Shown here one piece after another: positions 27,734 to 39,160 of a DNA stretch of 64,000 nucleotides. The translations under genes and the position numbers were made by a program. Under the pieces are notes generated by a model. It had not been told where the DNA came from. It ran no database searches and saw only the letters and a program-made list of their open reading frames with translations. This DNA is from Rhodospirillaceae bacterium (GTDB lineage Bacteria > Pseudomonadota > Alphaproteobacteria > Bin65). The stretch covers positions 1 to 64,000 of the forward strand of contig VXNK01000051.1 in NCBI GenBank assembly GCA_009840595.1, read 5' to 3'. Numbering within the stretch: position 1 is the first letter of the stretch; every line of letters begins with the position of its first letter.

Positions 27734-28123
27734 TCAGGCAGGGTCGAGTATCTCTCGCGCGGCCGCCTTCTGAACGAACGCGGAGCGCGTCATGCCGCGC
27801 AGGCGCGCCGCCTCGTCGAGGGTATCGAGAAACCCCTTCTCCAGGCTCAAATTCACCCGCACGACCCGCTTCCGGTCCTGCACATAGGGAATCATCATCA
27901 GCACCGCGCCCTCCGCGATGCTGTCGGCAACCTGCTCGCGCACCGCTTCGATGCCGCGCGGCGGCGCCGGCTCGCTGTCCTCGAAGAACAGGCTCAACGC
28001 CTCGATCGCGTTGGGAACGATGTCATCGAAGCTGTCGGCAGCCGAATAGCATCCCGGCGCCTCGGGAAACCGGATTCCGTAGGCGCTTCCGGGATCCTTG
28101 TCGATGACGGCGACATAGTGCAT
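27734..28123 (-). CDS. hicB: HicB-family antitoxin
   Basis: A 129-residue antitoxin. The N-terminal partially degraded RNase-H-like fold is diagnostic (YVAVIDKDPGSAYGIRFPEA, PGCYSAADSFDDIVPNAIEA). The C-terminal part resembles a ribbon-helix-helix (RVVRVNLSLEKGFLDTLDEA), likely for autoregulation. The ATG at 28123 is chosen because the conserved YVAVI segment follows at once. It lies 10 bases behind hicA, so toxin precedes antitoxin as usual for hicAB. Confidence 0.9.
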   Translation of the reverse strand: MHYVAVIDKDPGSAYGIRFPEAPGCYSAADSFDDIVPNAIEALSLFFEDSEPAPPRGIEAVREQVADSIAEGAVLMMIPYVQDRKRVVRVNLSLEKGFLDTLDEAARLRGMTRSAFVQKAAAREILDPA

Positions 28124-28133
28124 GGCTGCCTCC

Positions 28134-28316
28134 TCAGTTCCAGCCCACCTGCCTGGCGATGCTCCCGGCCGTGCCGACGGGCAGGTCCTTCTTCGGATGC
28201 GGAACGACCACAACGATCGCGCCCTTTCTGAACTTGTGGTGCGACCCCTTCACGCTCACCAGTTCGAAGCCCTCGGCCTTGAGGCGCCTGACGATGTCCC
28301 GGCTGTTGCGCAACAT
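28134..28316 (-). CDS. hicA: HicA-family mRNA interferase toxin
   Basis: A 60-residue double-stranded-RNA-binding-fold toxin. The sequence NSRDIVRRLKAEGFELVSVK then GSHHKFRKG contains the catalytic His of the family (G-S-H-H), and HPKKDLPVGTAGSIARQVG is the typical end. It should cleave mRNA and tmRNA when free of HicB. The ATG at 28316 is preferred over a TTG two codons upstream. All key residues are present, so this pair looks functional, unlike the neighbouring higB. Confidence 0.9.
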   Translation of the reverse strand: MLRNSRDIVRRLKAEGFELVSVKGSHHKFRKGAIVVVVPHPKKDLPVGTAGSIARQVGWN

Positions 28317-28411
28317 GCGCAATTAAATACACACCAAGGCGGCCGATACAAGATACTTGACCGCCGAAAAACCTTGCCCGCGCGCCGCGCCCTTGGCACA
28401 GGTGGCGGCCC

Positions 28412-29374
28412 ATGAATGCGCCCGCCGACCCGCCGCCCGATACCCCGATGGCCGACGCCCCACCGGCCGGAAATCCGCCGCGCCGCTCGCCGGCCGCCCG
28501 CCTGCTGGGCGACCGGGCGACGCTCGGCTATCTGCTGGTCGCGCTCTCGACGGTCTGTTTCGCCGCCAACAACAATCTGGCCAAGGAGAGCTACCAGCAC
28601 GGCGCCTCGGTCGATACGGTGCTGGTCGGGCGCTCCTGGTTCCTGGCCCTGCTGCTCGCCCTGTGGTTCGCGGCGCTGCGCAGCCGCCCGTCGTTTCCGC
28701 GGGGCATGGGGCGATGGGTCCTGTTCGCGGTCATGCTGTTCTCGCTGAACGGCTGGGCGCTGATGTCCGCCTTCGACCGGATGTCGGTCAGCCTGTCGAT
28801 CCTGATCTTCTACCTGTTTCCCTTCATCGTCGGCCTGCTGGCCGCCGCCCTGCGGATCGAGCGGTTGCGGCCGGCCATGCTGGTCGGCCTTGCCGTCGCC
28901 TTTTTCGGACTCTTCCTCGCGCTCGACACCGAGGGCGAGCTCGATCTGCTGGGCGTCGCGCTGGCCGCGCTGTCCGCGCTGGCGATTTCCGGCAACATCC
29001 TGGTCAGCGGCAAGCTGTTCCGCCGCGGCATGTCGCCGGTCTCGCTGGCGCTCTGGGTGATGATCGGGGCGTCCGTCGTGTTTGCAATCACGCTGGCGTC
29101 TTCCGGCGGCTTCCGGTGGCCGGACAGCGGCACCGGCTGGTGGGCGTACTGGGGCTCGGTCGTCTTCGTCGGCATCGCCTTCATCATGTTTTACGCCGCG
29201 CTCGATCTGCTGCGCGAATCGCGCACCGCGCTGGTCATGAACCTGGAGCCGATCGCCACCATCGTCATGGCGGTCGCCCTGTTCGGCGAGGCCTTCGGGG
29301 CGACCCAGTGGGCCGGCGCGGTCCTGGTCGTCCTGGCGATCATCGGCGTGACGCTGGCGGGGCGGAAGGCGTAG
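28412..29374 (+). CDS. DMT-family (EamA) transporter
   Basis: A 320-residue integral membrane protein with about ten predicted helices after a proline-rich cytoplasmic N-terminus of about 35 residues. Two EamA repeats are visible: the first from TLGYLLVALSTVCFAANNNL to LGLFLAL-like FFGLFLALDT, the second from LLGVALAALSALAISGNILV to the end, with ESRTALVMNLEPIATIVMAV near its close. Such proteins export amino acids, nucleobases or other small metabolites. No substrate clue is nearby. Confidence 0.85.
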   Translation: MNAPADPPPDTPMADAPPAGNPPRRSPAARLLGDRATLGYLLVALSTVCFAANNNLAKESYQHGASVDTVLVGRSWFLALLLALWFAALRSRPSFPRGMGRWVLFAVMLFSLNGWALMSAFDRMSVSLSILIFYLFPFIVGLLAAALRIERLRPAMLVGLAVAFFGLFLALDTEGELDLLGVALAALSALAISGNILVSGKLFRRGMSPVSLALWVMIGASVVFAITLASSGGFRWPDSGTGWWAYWGSVVFVGIAFIMFYAALDLLRESRTALVMNLEPIATIVMAVALFGEAFGATQWAGAVLVVLAIIGVTLAGRKA

Positions 29375-29543
29375 GCGGCGGCGCTGGAACGATCCGTTGC
29401 GATTCTGTCAATCGCGGGCAAACGCGAGATCCCGGCCGGTTCCGGCGATTTCATCCGGTTATGACGTCTTTAAGCGGCATACGCTATATCTTGAAGTCCC
29501 TTCCAGATTCTGTGGTAGTATAAATTCCAAATACAACATTTAG

Positions 29544-29608
29544 TTGACACGCCCCCTCCTTTCGCAATATCTTGATCCAAGTGGGCGACGATCCACAAGA
29601 TACGGGAT
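29544..29608 (+). promoter_or_regulatory. nrdJ promoter with probable NrdR boxes
   Basis: A consensus TTGACA lies at 29544-29549. The likely -10 lies within 29565-29572 (AATATC/ATATCT, spacer 16-17). Two 16-bp segments centred 31 bp apart, 29562-29577 and 29593-29608, each match the NrdR box ACACWATATATWGTGT at 10 of 16 positions. One has core CAATATCTTG and the other core CAAGATACGG. Paired boxes three helical turns apart over the promoter are the known NrdR arrangement, so ATP/dATP-sensitive repression is likely. A further CTATATCTTG sits at 29484-29493. Confidence 0.55.
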
Positions 29609-29656
29609 TGAGGAGTCGGCGCCGGCCGGGCGCCCGACTGACAGGGGGAGATGCCA

Positions 29657-32600
29657 ATGAAAATCCGGCGCCATTTTACGGTCGAGGGCCGGGATGCCTA
29701 TGACGGCATCGCCTTCCGGAACGCGACGAGCGAGATCCGCAATCCGGACGGGTCCGTCGTGTTCAGCAACGACCGGGTGGAGGCGCCGGAGGACTGGTCC
29801 CAGGTCGCCATCGACATCCTGGCGCAGAAGTATTTCCGCAAGGCCGGCGTCGCCGACGCCGCGGACCTGAAGCCGGTCGCCGAACGGGGCGTGCCCGCCT
29901 GGCTGCGGCGCCACAAGCCGAAGAAAGGCGCCCGGACCGGCGGCGAGACCGGCGCGAAGCAGGTGTTCGACCGGCTCGCCGGCACCTGGACCTACTGGGG
30001 CTGGAAGGGCGGCTATTTCGACGGCGAGGCCGACGCCCGCGCCTATTTCGACGAGATGCGCGTCATGCTGGCGCGCCAGATGGCGGCGCCGAACTCGCCG
30101 CAATGGTTCAACACCGGGCTGCACTGGGCCTACGGCATCGACGGCCCCGGCCAGGGCCACCACTATGTCGACCACAGGACCGAGGCGCTGACCGAAGCGG
30201 CGTCGGCCTACGAGCGGCCGCAGCCCCATGCCTGCTTCATCCAGTCGATCGCCGACGACCTGGTCAACGACGGCGGCATCATGGACCTGTGGGTGCGCGA
30301 GGCGCGGCTGTTCAAATACGGCTCGGGCACCGGCACCAACTTCTCGAACCTGCGCGGCGCGAACGAGCCGCTGTCGGGCGGCGGCAAGTCCAGCGGCCTG
30401 ATGAGCTTCCTCAAGATCGGCGACCGGGCGGCCGGCGCGATCAAGTCCGGCGGCACGACCCGGCGCGCCGCCAAGATGGTCATCGTCGACGTCGACCACC
30501 CGGACATCCTGGACTTCGTCTCCTGGAAGGTGAGGGAGGAGCAGAAGGTCGCCGCGCTGGTCGCCGGCTCGAAGCTCGCGCGCAAGCATCTCAACGACAT
30601 CATGCGGGCCTGCCGCGAGTTCGACGGCGCCGAGCCCTTCAACCCGCGCGCCAATCCCAGCCTGAAGAAGGCGATCCGCGCCGCGCGCAAGGCGATGCTG
30701 CCGCAGAACTATATCCAGCGGGTCATCCAGTTCGCCGAGCAGGGCTTCGAGACGATCGAATTCGCGACCTACGACACCGACTGGGATTCCGAGGCCTACC
30801 TGACCGTCTCGGGCCAGAATTCCAACAATTCGGTGCGCGTCACCAACGAATTCCTCAACGCCGCGATGGCGAACGGCGAATGGACCCTGTTCAAGCGCAC
30901 GACCGGAGAAGAGCACGGCACGGTGAATGCCGGCGAACTGTGGCGGCAGATCGCCGAGGCCGCCTGGCAGTCGGCCGATCCGGGCGTCCAGTTCGATTCG
31001 ACGATCAACGAATGGCACACCTGCCCGGCCGGCGGGCGCATCAACGCCTCCAACCCGTGCTCGGAATACATGTTCCTCGACGACACGGCGTGCAACCTGG
31101 CGTCGCTCAACCTGCTCGCCTTCCGGCAGCCCGACGGTTCGTTCGACGTGCCGGGCTTCGAGCATGCCGTGCGCCTGTGGACGCTGACGCTGGAAATCTC
31201 GGTGCTGATGGCGCAGTTCCCGTCGCGCCGGATTGCTGAGCTGTCCTACCGCTACCGCACGCTGGGCCTCGGCTTCGCCAATGTCGGCGGCTACCTGATG
31301 GCCTCGGGCCTGCCCTACGACAGCGACGCCGGCCGGGCCTTCTGCGGCGCGGTGAGCGCGCTGATGACGGGCGCGGCCTACGAGACCTCGGCCGACATGG
31401 CCGCCGAACTCGGCCCCTTCCCCGGCCATGCCGACAATGCCGACGCCATGCTGCGGGTGATGCGCAACCATCGCCGCGCCGCCCGGGGCGAGACCGACGG
31501 CTATGAGGACCTGACCGTGCTGCCGGTGCCGCTCGACGGCGCGGCCTGCCCGGATGCGGCCCTGCTCGACGCCGCCCGCGCGGCCTGGGACCGGGCGCTC
31601 GATAAGGGCTCGGCGTCGGGCTACCGCAACGCCCAGGCGACGGTGATCGCGCCGACCGGCACCATCGGGCTGGTCATGGACTGCGACACCACCGGGATCG
31701 AGCCCGATTTCGCCCTGGTCAAGTTCAAGAAGCTGGCCGGCGGCGGCTATTTCAAGATCATCAACCGGCTCGCGCCGCTCGCCCTGGAGACGCTGGGCTA
31801 CAGCCAGGCGCAGATCGACGAGATGATCCGCTACGCCGTCGGCCACGGCACCCTGAAGGGCTCGCCGGCGATCGGCCACGACGCGTTGCGCGAGGCCGGC
31901 TTTACCGACGCCATGATCGAGCGCGCCGAACAGGCGCTCGGCCAGGCCTTCGACATCAAGTTCGTCTTCAACAAATGGACGCTCGGCGAAGGTTTCTGCG
32001 TCCGGCATCTCGGCCTCGACGCCGACGCGCTCAACGATCCGGAATTCGACATGCTCGCCGCCCTCGGCTTCCAGCGCAGCGAGATCGAGGCGGCGAACGC
32101 CTGGGTCTGCGGGGCGATGACCCTGGAAGGCGCGCCGCACATGAAGGACGCGCACCTGCCGGTGTTCGACTGCGCCTCGCCGTGCGGGCGGACCGGCAAG
32201 CGCTTCCTGAACTGGGAGAGCCACATCCGCATGATGGCGGCGGCCCAGCCCTTCGTCTCCGGCGCGATCTCCAAGACGATCAACATGCCGAACGCGGCGA
32301 CGGTCGAGGACTGCCGCAAGGCCTATGAACTGTCGTGGAAGCTGGGCGTGAAGGCCAACGCGCTCTACCGCGACGGCTCCAAGCTCAGCCAGCCGCTTTC
32401 GGCCACCGTGTTCGACGATCTGGGCGACGAGGACGCCGCCGAAGACGCCAAGGAGGCCGTCGTGCAGGCCCCGGCAGCGGAACAGGCCGCCCAGGTCGCC
32501 AGCCACGCCGCGATGAAGGTCGCCGAGAAGATGGCGCAGCGCGCCTGGCGCGAGCGCCTGCCCGACCGGCGCCGCGGCTATACCCAGAAGGCCATCGTCG

Positions 32601-33481
32601 GCGGCCACAAGGTCTATCTGCGCACCGGCGAATACGAGGACGGCACGCTGGGCGAGATCTTCATCGACATGCACAAGGAGGGCAGCGCCTTCCGCAGCAT
32701 CATGGACAGCTTCGCCATCGCCGTCTCGATGGGCCTGCAATACGGCGTGCCGCTGGAAGAGTTCGTCGACGCCTTCACCTTCACCCGCTTCGAGCCCCAG
32801 GGGCTGGTCGAGGGCAACGACGCGATCAAGATGGCGACCTCGGTGGTCGACTACATCTTCCGCGAGCTGGCGGTGTCCTATCTCGGCCGGGACGACCTGG
32901 CCCACGCCACCGGCACCGACCTGCTGCCCGACATCATCGGCAGCGGCGTCGAGGAAACCGCCCTGCCCGACGACGAAGCCGCCCACGCCGCCGCCGCCCG
33001 GGTGCTCGACGGCATGCAGCGCGTGACCAGCAAGGGCTTCGTGCGCAACAAGTTCGCCGTGCTGGAAGGCGGCCTGTCGCTCGGCGGCGCCGGCAACGGA
33101 TCCGGCGACGGCGCGAACGGCAAGGGCAACGGCGCCGCCAACGCGGCAGCAAACGGAACCGGCAACGGGACCGCTAACGGTTCCGGCAACGGTTCGGGCC
33201 AACAGTCTTCGGTCGGCAAGCCCGCCGGCCTTACCGCCGTATCCTCCTCCGGCGGCGGTAACGGCGGCTTGCAGACCGCGGAGCTCGGGAGCGGGTCAGC
33301 GGCTCTCGAGGTAACTCCCGCGATCGCCGAGGCGGTCGACCACAAGCTCGACATGATCCGCGAGGCGCGGATGAAGGGCTATGAGGGCGATCCCTGCGGC
33401 GAGTGCGGGAACTTCACCCTGGTGCGCAACGGAACGTGTCTCAAGTGCGACACCTGCGGGGCGACGAGCGGGTGCAGCTGA
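29657..33481 (+). CDS. nrdJ: Vitamin B12-dependent (class II) ribonucleoside-diphosphate reductase
   Basis: A 1274-residue adenosylcobalamin-dependent reductase that makes deoxyribonucleotides with or without oxygen. Conserved core segments: [69 protein letters not shown], and [20 protein letters not shown]. The C-terminal zinc-ribbon-like tail has CGECGNF...CLKCDTCG (about 1247-1270), which carries the redox cysteines. The ATG at 29657 is preferred to one two codons earlier because GGGGGAG then lies at a proper distance. Residues about 1145-1187 are a Gly/Asn/Ser-rich low-complexity insert. The size fits alphaproteobacterial NrdJ. Confidence 0.95.
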   Translation: MKIRRHFTVEGRDAYDGIAFRNATSEIRNPDGSVVFSNDRVEAPEDWSQVAIDILAQKYFRKAGVADAADLKPVAERGVPAWLRRHKPKKGARTGGETGAKQVFDRLAGTWTYWGWKGGYFDGEADARAYFDEMRVMLARQMAAPNSPQWFNTGLHWAYGIDGPGQGHHYVDHRTEALTEAASAYERPQPHACFIQSIADDLVNDGGIMDLWVREARLFKYGSGTGTNFSNLRGANEPLSGGGKSSGLMSFLKIGDRAAGAIKSGGTTRRAAKMVIVDVDHPDILDFVSWKVREEQKVAALVAGSKLARKHLNDIMRACREFDGAEPFNPRANPSLKKAIRAARKAMLPQNYIQRVIQFAEQGFETIEFATYDTDWDSEAYLTVSGQNSNNSVRVTNEFLNAAMANGEWTLFKRTTGEEHGTVNAGELWRQIAEAAWQSADPGVQFDSTINEWHTCPAGGRINASNPCSEYMFLDDTACNLASLNLLAFRQPDGSFDVPGFEHAVRLWTLTLEISVLMAQFPSRRIAELSYRYRTLGLGFANVGGYLMASGLPYDSDAGRAFCGAVSALMTGAAYETSADMAAELGPFPGHADNADAMLRVMRNHRRAARGETDGYEDLTVLPVPLDGAACPDAALLDAARAAWDRALDKGSASGYRNAQATVIAPTGTIGLVMDCDTTGIEPDFALVKFKKLAGGGYFKIINRLAPLALETLGYSQAQIDEMIRYAVGHGTLKGSPAIGHDALREAGFTDAMIERAEQALGQAFDIKFVFNKWTLGEGFCVRHLGLDADALNDPEFDMLAALGFQRSEIEAANAWVCGAMTLEGAPHMKDAHLPVFDCASPCGRTGKRFLNWESHIRMMAAAQPFVSGAISKTINMPNAATVEDCRKAYELSWKLGVKANALYRDGSKLSQPLSATVFDDLGDEDAAEDAKEAVVQAPAAEQAAQVASHAAMKVAEKMAQRAWRERLPDRRRGYTQKAIVGGHKVYLRTGEYEDGTLGEIFIDMHKEGSAFRSIMDSFAIAVSMGLQYGVPLEEFVDAFTFTRFEPQGLVEGNDAIKMATSVVDYIFRELAVSYLGRDDLAHATGTDLLPDIIGSGVEETALPDDEAAHAAAARVLDGMQRVTSKGFVRNKFAVLEGGLSLGGAGNGSGDGANGKGNGAANAAANGTGNGTANGSGNGSGQQSSVGKPAGLTAVSSSGGGNGGLQTAELGSGSAALEVTPAIAEAVDHKLDMIREARMKGYEGDPCGECGNFTLVRNGTCLKCDTCGATSGCS

Positions 33482-33482
33482 C

Positions 33483-33556
33483 CGGGCATTACTGCCCGTC
33501 CGTTACTCCTCCCTGAAACTGCGGGGCGCGCCCGAAGGGGCCGCCCCGATTTTCTT
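33483..33556 (+). terminator. Probable intrinsic terminator of nrdJ (tandem hairpins)
   Basis: Two hairpins follow the nrdJ stop. The first is CGGGCA-TTAC-TGCCCG (33483-33498) with no U-run. The second pairs CGGGGCG (33522-33528) with CGCCCCG (33542-33548) and is followed directly by ATTTTCTT. The second has the stem and T-run expected of a Rho-independent terminator and separates nrdJ from the convergent SH3 gene. Confidence 0.6.
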
Positions 33557-33593
33557 GCAGGTGCGGAATTTGGGCGGCGGGCGTTTCCGCCCG

Positions 33594-34577
33594 TCACCGT
33601 CCGGATGCGCGCTTCAATTGCATTCTCAATTGATGGAGATCGATCCGGGCCGAACCGACGTCAGATCCTGCCTTATTGCGGTCTTTCCGTCGACTGCGAA
33701 GAGCACTGGAATGTGCCCTCGCAAGGTTTTTTGCTCTTTTCCAACATAAATCCGCTCTTATGCCGCTACAGCTCCGTTGGCATGAATTGGCTACGTCGGC
33801 AATATGCGGGCGGCCCCGAAGATTATCGCATGCAATTCGACTGGCGGCGGCGGCGTAAGCCTGCATAGCATTGTCATGTGCCCGTTCGGCAGCCCTGTAA
33901 CGGGATCGCGCGGCGTCAAGTTTTCGTTCAGCGACCGCTATGGCTTTTCTCAGGCGGTCCGTTTCTGCCGTGCCCCCTCTCGCCGGAGTCCGGTCCTGCC
34001 CAGCCACACCGACCATGAACTGCCCATGCACGAAGGCGGTGCGGCCTTGCAGAGAGATGCGCAGCCAGTCGCCGGCCCGGCCGGTCGCCTGCACCGCCTG
34101 CCCGGCAGCGAGCGACCCGACGACGCGATGGTTCGTGCCCGGCCCGGCGCGCAGGTTGACCCGGGTGCGCGCCGTCATCCGCCGGTCCAGCGGGGAAATG
34201 TCCGGCCCGCCGTCCTCCTCGACCACTGTCCTCGTCGCCTCGCAGCCGAAGCCGGTGAAATCGGTAATCCGCGCCGCGCCCGACAGGTTGCACTTGCCCA
34301 TCTGGTGCCGGAAATGGACGACGCAACTCTGCGCCTGCCTTCTGAAGATCGGCAGGCAGCCCTTGTATTTGCGGTTTTTCGTATTGCTCTCGAAATTCGT
34401 ATTCTGCCGGCACAGGGCGATCTTGTTCTTTATGGCCTGGCGGCAGGCGTCGCGGTTGCTTGCAACGTCGGAATAGTAGACCCCGTCGATGTTGCCGAAT
34501 TTGGGCTTCAGCTCCTTGGCCCCGGCCGTTCCCGAAATCAGAACGGCCGCAGCCAGCGCGGCGCAAGTTCGCAGCAT
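33594..34577 (-). CDS. Exported SH3-domain protein with C-terminal coiled coil
   Basis: A 327-residue secreted protein. A signal peptide (about 1-19, MLRTCAALAAAVLISGTAGA) precedes a Cys-containing region (about 40-115, CRQAIKNKIALCRQN, KGCLPIFRRQAQSC). A bacterial SH3 domain at about 135-190 follows (RVNLRAGPGTNHRVVGSLAA). Next come a charged helical segment likely to form a coiled coil (about 205-240) and a second cysteine cluster near 255-280. Even cysteine numbers suggest disulfides in the periplasm. The ATG at 34577 has GGGAG at good spacing. It may bind cell wall; no enzyme domain is visible. Confidence 0.7.
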   Translation of the reverse strand: MLRTCAALAAAVLISGTAGAKELKPKFGNIDGVYYSDVASNRDACRQAIKNKIALCRQNTNFESNTKNRKYKGCLPIFRRQAQSCVVHFRHQMGKCNLSGAARITDFTGFGCEATRTVVEEDGGPDISPLDRRMTARTRVNLRAGPGTNHRVVGSLAAGQAVQATGRAGDWLRISLQGRTAFVHGQFMVGVAGQDRTPARGGTAETDRLRKAIAVAERKLDAARSRYRAAERAHDNAMQAYAAAASRIACDNLRGRPHIADVANSCQRSCSGIRADLCWKRAKNLARAHSSALRSRRKDRNKAGSDVGSARIDLHQLRMQLKRASGR

Positions 34578-34759
34578 CGTCATCTCCCGCGTCAATCGAT
34601 TGGTGTTTCCGCTGCGGCAACCCTACCGGCACCGGCGCCGGCGATGCAACGGGGCCACCGTCGGCTGCGCTGCGCAACGGCGGCGGCGTATCCGACGCAT
34701 GACAAAACATCACGTATCGTGACAGACTCGCCCGACGCCGCCTGCCGGAGACTCCCCCC

Positions 34760-35800
34760 ATGCCCCTCACCTGCGCCCACCTCGTCGGCAGCCTGCCCTA
34801 TGCGGATGCCGACACGACCTTCCGCGAGATCGCCGGCCGGCTCGGCGGGCATCTGAAGCGCATCCCGGACGGCGAGACCGGCGAGCGGGCGCGCTGGATC
34901 TTCTGGCAACGCGCCAAGGTGGCGGAGCATCCGGCGATGGAGGTCGCCGCCGACGAAGACATGCAGCGCATCCACCAGTGGGACGGCAAGCTGATCCGCG
35001 AGTGGGAGCTGTTCCGCTTCAAGCCCGGCGTCGACCCGGCGACGGTCGAGTTCGACCCCGGCTACGCGCCCGAGGCCATCGCCTCCTACGCCCGCTTCGT
35101 TGCCCTGCGCGAGGCCGGGACGCTGCCGGCGGACGTGCGCTTCCAGGTCTGCCTGCCGACGCCGATGGCGATCGGCTACTGGTTCGTCTCGCCGTCGGCG
35201 CGGCCGGACTTCTTCGCCGCCTACGAGCGCGCCTTCAAGGCCGACCTGGCGAAGATCTGCGCCGCCATTCCCCCCGATGACCTGGCGATCCAGTGGGACG
35301 TCTGCCAGGAGGTGCTGGCCTGGGAGGGCTATTTCCCGAACCGGCCGGCGAGCTACAAGGCGGACATCACCGGGATGCTCGCCCGCCTCGGCAACGCCGT
35401 GCCGGAACCGGCGGAACTCGGCTACCATCTGTGCTACGGCACGCCGAACGACGAGCATGTCGTGATGCCGGCCGATCTCGCCAACGCGGTCGAGATGATC
35501 CACGGCATCCTGGCCGGGCTGGCGCGCCCGCTGCAGTTCGTCCACGTCCCGGCGCCCAAACACCGGGACGATGCGGCCTACTACGCGCCGCTTTCGGCGA
35601 TGAGCCTCCCGGAGGGCTGCGAGCTTTACCTGGGCGTCGTCCATCACGACGACCGCGACGGCGACCGGCGCCGCATCGCCGCCGCGGCGCAGACCGTGGC
35701 CGATTTCGGCATCGCCACCGAATGCGGCTGGGGCCGAGGCGACCCGGGCCGCGCGCCCGGCCTGCTCGACAGCCACCGCATCGCGCTGGAGGGCGGCTGA
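34760..35800 (+). CDS. MetE/UROD-superfamily protein, function unknown
   Basis: A 346-residue protein with a TIM-barrel architecture resembling the C-terminal half of cobalamin-independent methionine synthase and related uroporphyrinogen decarboxylase-fold proteins. Clues are HLVGSLPYADADTTFREIAG at the start, IQWDVCQEVLAWEG mid-protein, LGYHLCYGTPNDEHVVM, and TECGWGRGDPGR near the end, the last like the zinc-binding Cys region of MetE. A shorter MetE-like group of this size occurs in several catabolic contexts without a known reaction. It stands alone between the SH3 gene and pyrG. I do not assign a reaction. Confidence 0.6.
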   Translation: MPLTCAHLVGSLPYADADTTFREIAGRLGGHLKRIPDGETGERARWIFWQRAKVAEHPAMEVAADEDMQRIHQWDGKLIREWELFRFKPGVDPATVEFDPGYAPEAIASYARFVALREAGTLPADVRFQVCLPTPMAIGYWFVSPSARPDFFAAYERAFKADLAKICAAIPPDDLAIQWDVCQEVLAWEGYFPNRPASYKADITGMLARLGNAVPEPAELGYHLCYGTPNDEHVVMPADLANAVEMIHGILAGLARPLQFVHVPAPKHRDDAAYYAPLSAMSLPEGCELYLGVVHHDDRDGDRRRIAAAAQTVADFGIATECGWGRGDPGRAPGLLDSHRIALEGG

Positions 35801-35844
35801 TCCGGAGGCGCTGTCCCTAGGGCCGCGCCGGGCCGCCGCGCCCG

Positions 35845-37536
<1,692 letters not shown>

Positions 37537-37615
37537 CTAGACCCGGATCGGGCCGGTTCTGCGAGACAGTGGGGGTATCGGGGCCGACGGCTCGGAAAGC
37601 GCGCCGCCGCCACCG

Positions 37616-37966
37616 CTATTGCTTCGGGGCCGTCGGCGCCGCGGGCGCCTTGTCCGCCGGCGCATTCGCGCTGCCCTGCTGCGTTGCGGGCGCGCCGTTG
37701 CCGGCGCCGGTCACCACGCTGGTCGGCGCGCGCTTGTTGCTCGACATGATCGCGAGGCCCATGCTGGTCGCGATGAAGAGCGCCGCGATCACGGCCGTCG
37801 CCCGGGTCAGCAGGTTGGCCGTCGCCGCACCGGTCAGGAAGCCGCTCATGCCGCCGCCCCCGCCGCCGCCGATACCGAGCGCCCCGCCCTCGCTGCGCTG
37901 GAGCAGCACCACGCCGATCAGCGCGACGGCGAGAACCAGGTGAACGATCAGGAGGATGAGTTCCAT
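37616..37966 (-). CDS. secG: Preprotein translocase subunit SecG
   Basis: A 116-residue inner-membrane subunit of SecYEG with two membrane helices (about 2-22 and 54-74). They are joined by the conserved SecG loop LLQRSEGGALGIGGGGGGGM. An Ala/Pro/Thr-rich cytoplasmic tail follows, as in many Alphaproteobacteria. The ATG at 37966 starts directly before helix one. The tail is low complexity and probably disordered. Confidence 0.93.
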   Translation of the reverse strand: MELILLIVHLVLAVALIGVVLLQRSEGGALGIGGGGGGGMSGFLTGAATANLLTRATAVIAALFIATSMGLAIMSSNKRAPTSVVTGAGNGAPATQQGSANAPADKAPAAPTAPKQ

Positions 37967-38108
37967 ATCCGGACTGCGGCGGTTCGGTGCGGCGCTGCCC
38001 GCGTGCGGGCGGCGCGCAGGATGGCGGGCATATAGGCGTTTGCCGGCGAAAAATCCATATGCGACGGCGCCGCCGGCTGCGGTAAGCAGCCGCGCTCCTG
38101 TTGGTCCG

Positions 38109-39014
38109 CTACGGCGCCTCGCCCAGTTCGCGCACGACATTCTCCAGCCCGGTCGTGCCCCTGTTCAGCCCGGCCTTCTGGAGGAAGCGGCAGTTCTCGC
38201 CCAGGCCCCAGATGTTGCTGCTGTTGGCCATGACGCCGCCGTCGACGGTGACGGTCTCGCCGGTGATGAAGCCGGCGTCGTCCGAGGCGAGGAAGGCCGC
38301 GGTGGCGGCGATGTCCTCCGGCCGGCCGCGGTCCGGCCAGGGCTGGCGCTCGCGCATGTCCGGCAGGCGCGAGGGATCGCCGCCATGGGCGAGCGGCGTG
38401 TCGATCAGGCCGGGCGCGACGCCGTTCACCCGGATGCGGTAGGACGCCAGTTCGAGCGCCAGGCTGCGCACCAGGTTGATCACCGCCGCCTTGGCCGCCG
38501 AATAGGCGTGCGGCCCGCCGCCGCCGGACAGGCCGGCGACGCTGCCGGTCGCGACGATGGCCCCGCCCGCCGGAGCGCCGTCTGACCCGGTCGGATTGGC
38601 GCGCATCGTCGGCACGGCGTGTTTCGCGCCGAGGAACACGCTGCGCACCAGGAAGGCGAAGCTGGTGTCCCATTCCTCCACCGTGGTCTCGGTGACCGGT
38701 CCGATGGCGCCGCCGACGCCGGCGTTGAGGAAGGCCACGTCGAGGCGGCCCCAGCGGGCGGCGGCGCCCTCAAAGCAGTTCCGGACCGCCGCTTCGTCGG
38801 TGACGTTCGCCCGGACACAGGCGACACGGTCGCCATGCCCGGCGGCGCGCGCCAGCGCCAGGGTCTCTTCGGCATTGGCGGCGTTCAGGTCGGCGAAGGT
38901 GACGCTTGCGCCCTCCGCCAGAAACCGCAGCACCGCCGCCCGGCCGATGCCGCTCGCCCCGCCGGTGACGACCGCCGCCCGCCCGTCGAATCTGCTGCCG
39001 GACCCGTTCGCCAT
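38109..39014 (-). CDS. Short-chain dehydrogenase/reductase (SDR)
   Basis: A 301-residue classical SDR with all catalytic elements: TGGASGIGRAA (cofactor), LNAGVGG in place of NNAG, the serine in ATGSVAGLSGG, and YSAAK with Tyr and Lys. The C-terminal end (TVDGGVMANSSNIWGLGENC) is longer than average. It uses NAD(P)(H) to interconvert an alcohol and a ketone. It diverges from cysS across 146 bases. No partner gene suggests the substrate. Confidence 0.85.
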   Translation of the reverse strand: MANGSGSRFDGRAAVVTGGASGIGRAAVLRFLAEGASVTFADLNAANAEETLALARAAGHGDRVACVRANVTDEAAVRNCFEGAAARWGRLDVAFLNAGVGGAIGPVTETTVEEWDTSFAFLVRSVFLGAKHAVPTMRANPTGSDGAPAGGAIVATGSVAGLSGGGGPHAYSAAKAAVINLVRSLALELASYRIRVNGVAPGLIDTPLAHGGDPSRLPDMRERQPWPDRGRPEDIAATAAFLASDDAGFITGETVTVDGGVMANSSNIWGLGENCRFLQKAGLNRGTTGLENVVRELGEAP

Positions 39015-39160
39015 GTTCCGCTCCGCCTGTCTCGCTCCAACTCGGGAATTTTCCGCCACCAAGCCCGAAAGTTGCCGCGGGTCAAGGCTTGCCCTTGCCG
39101 AACCGGCGCTTCCGGGGCCACTTTGCGGCCGACATCGTTTTCGACCGGTCCTTTCCCGCG

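Noticed and set aside
29375-29650. Possible cobalamin riboswitch upstream of nrdJ
   Set aside because: I could not find the B12-box core or the expected stems; promoter and NrdR-like boxes explain the region better.
29540-33202. A 1220-codon open frame on the minus strand
   Set aside because: It lies entirely antisense to nrdJ, is rich in Arg, Ala, Gly and His, and has no domain. It is a GC-bias shadow of a well-supported gene.
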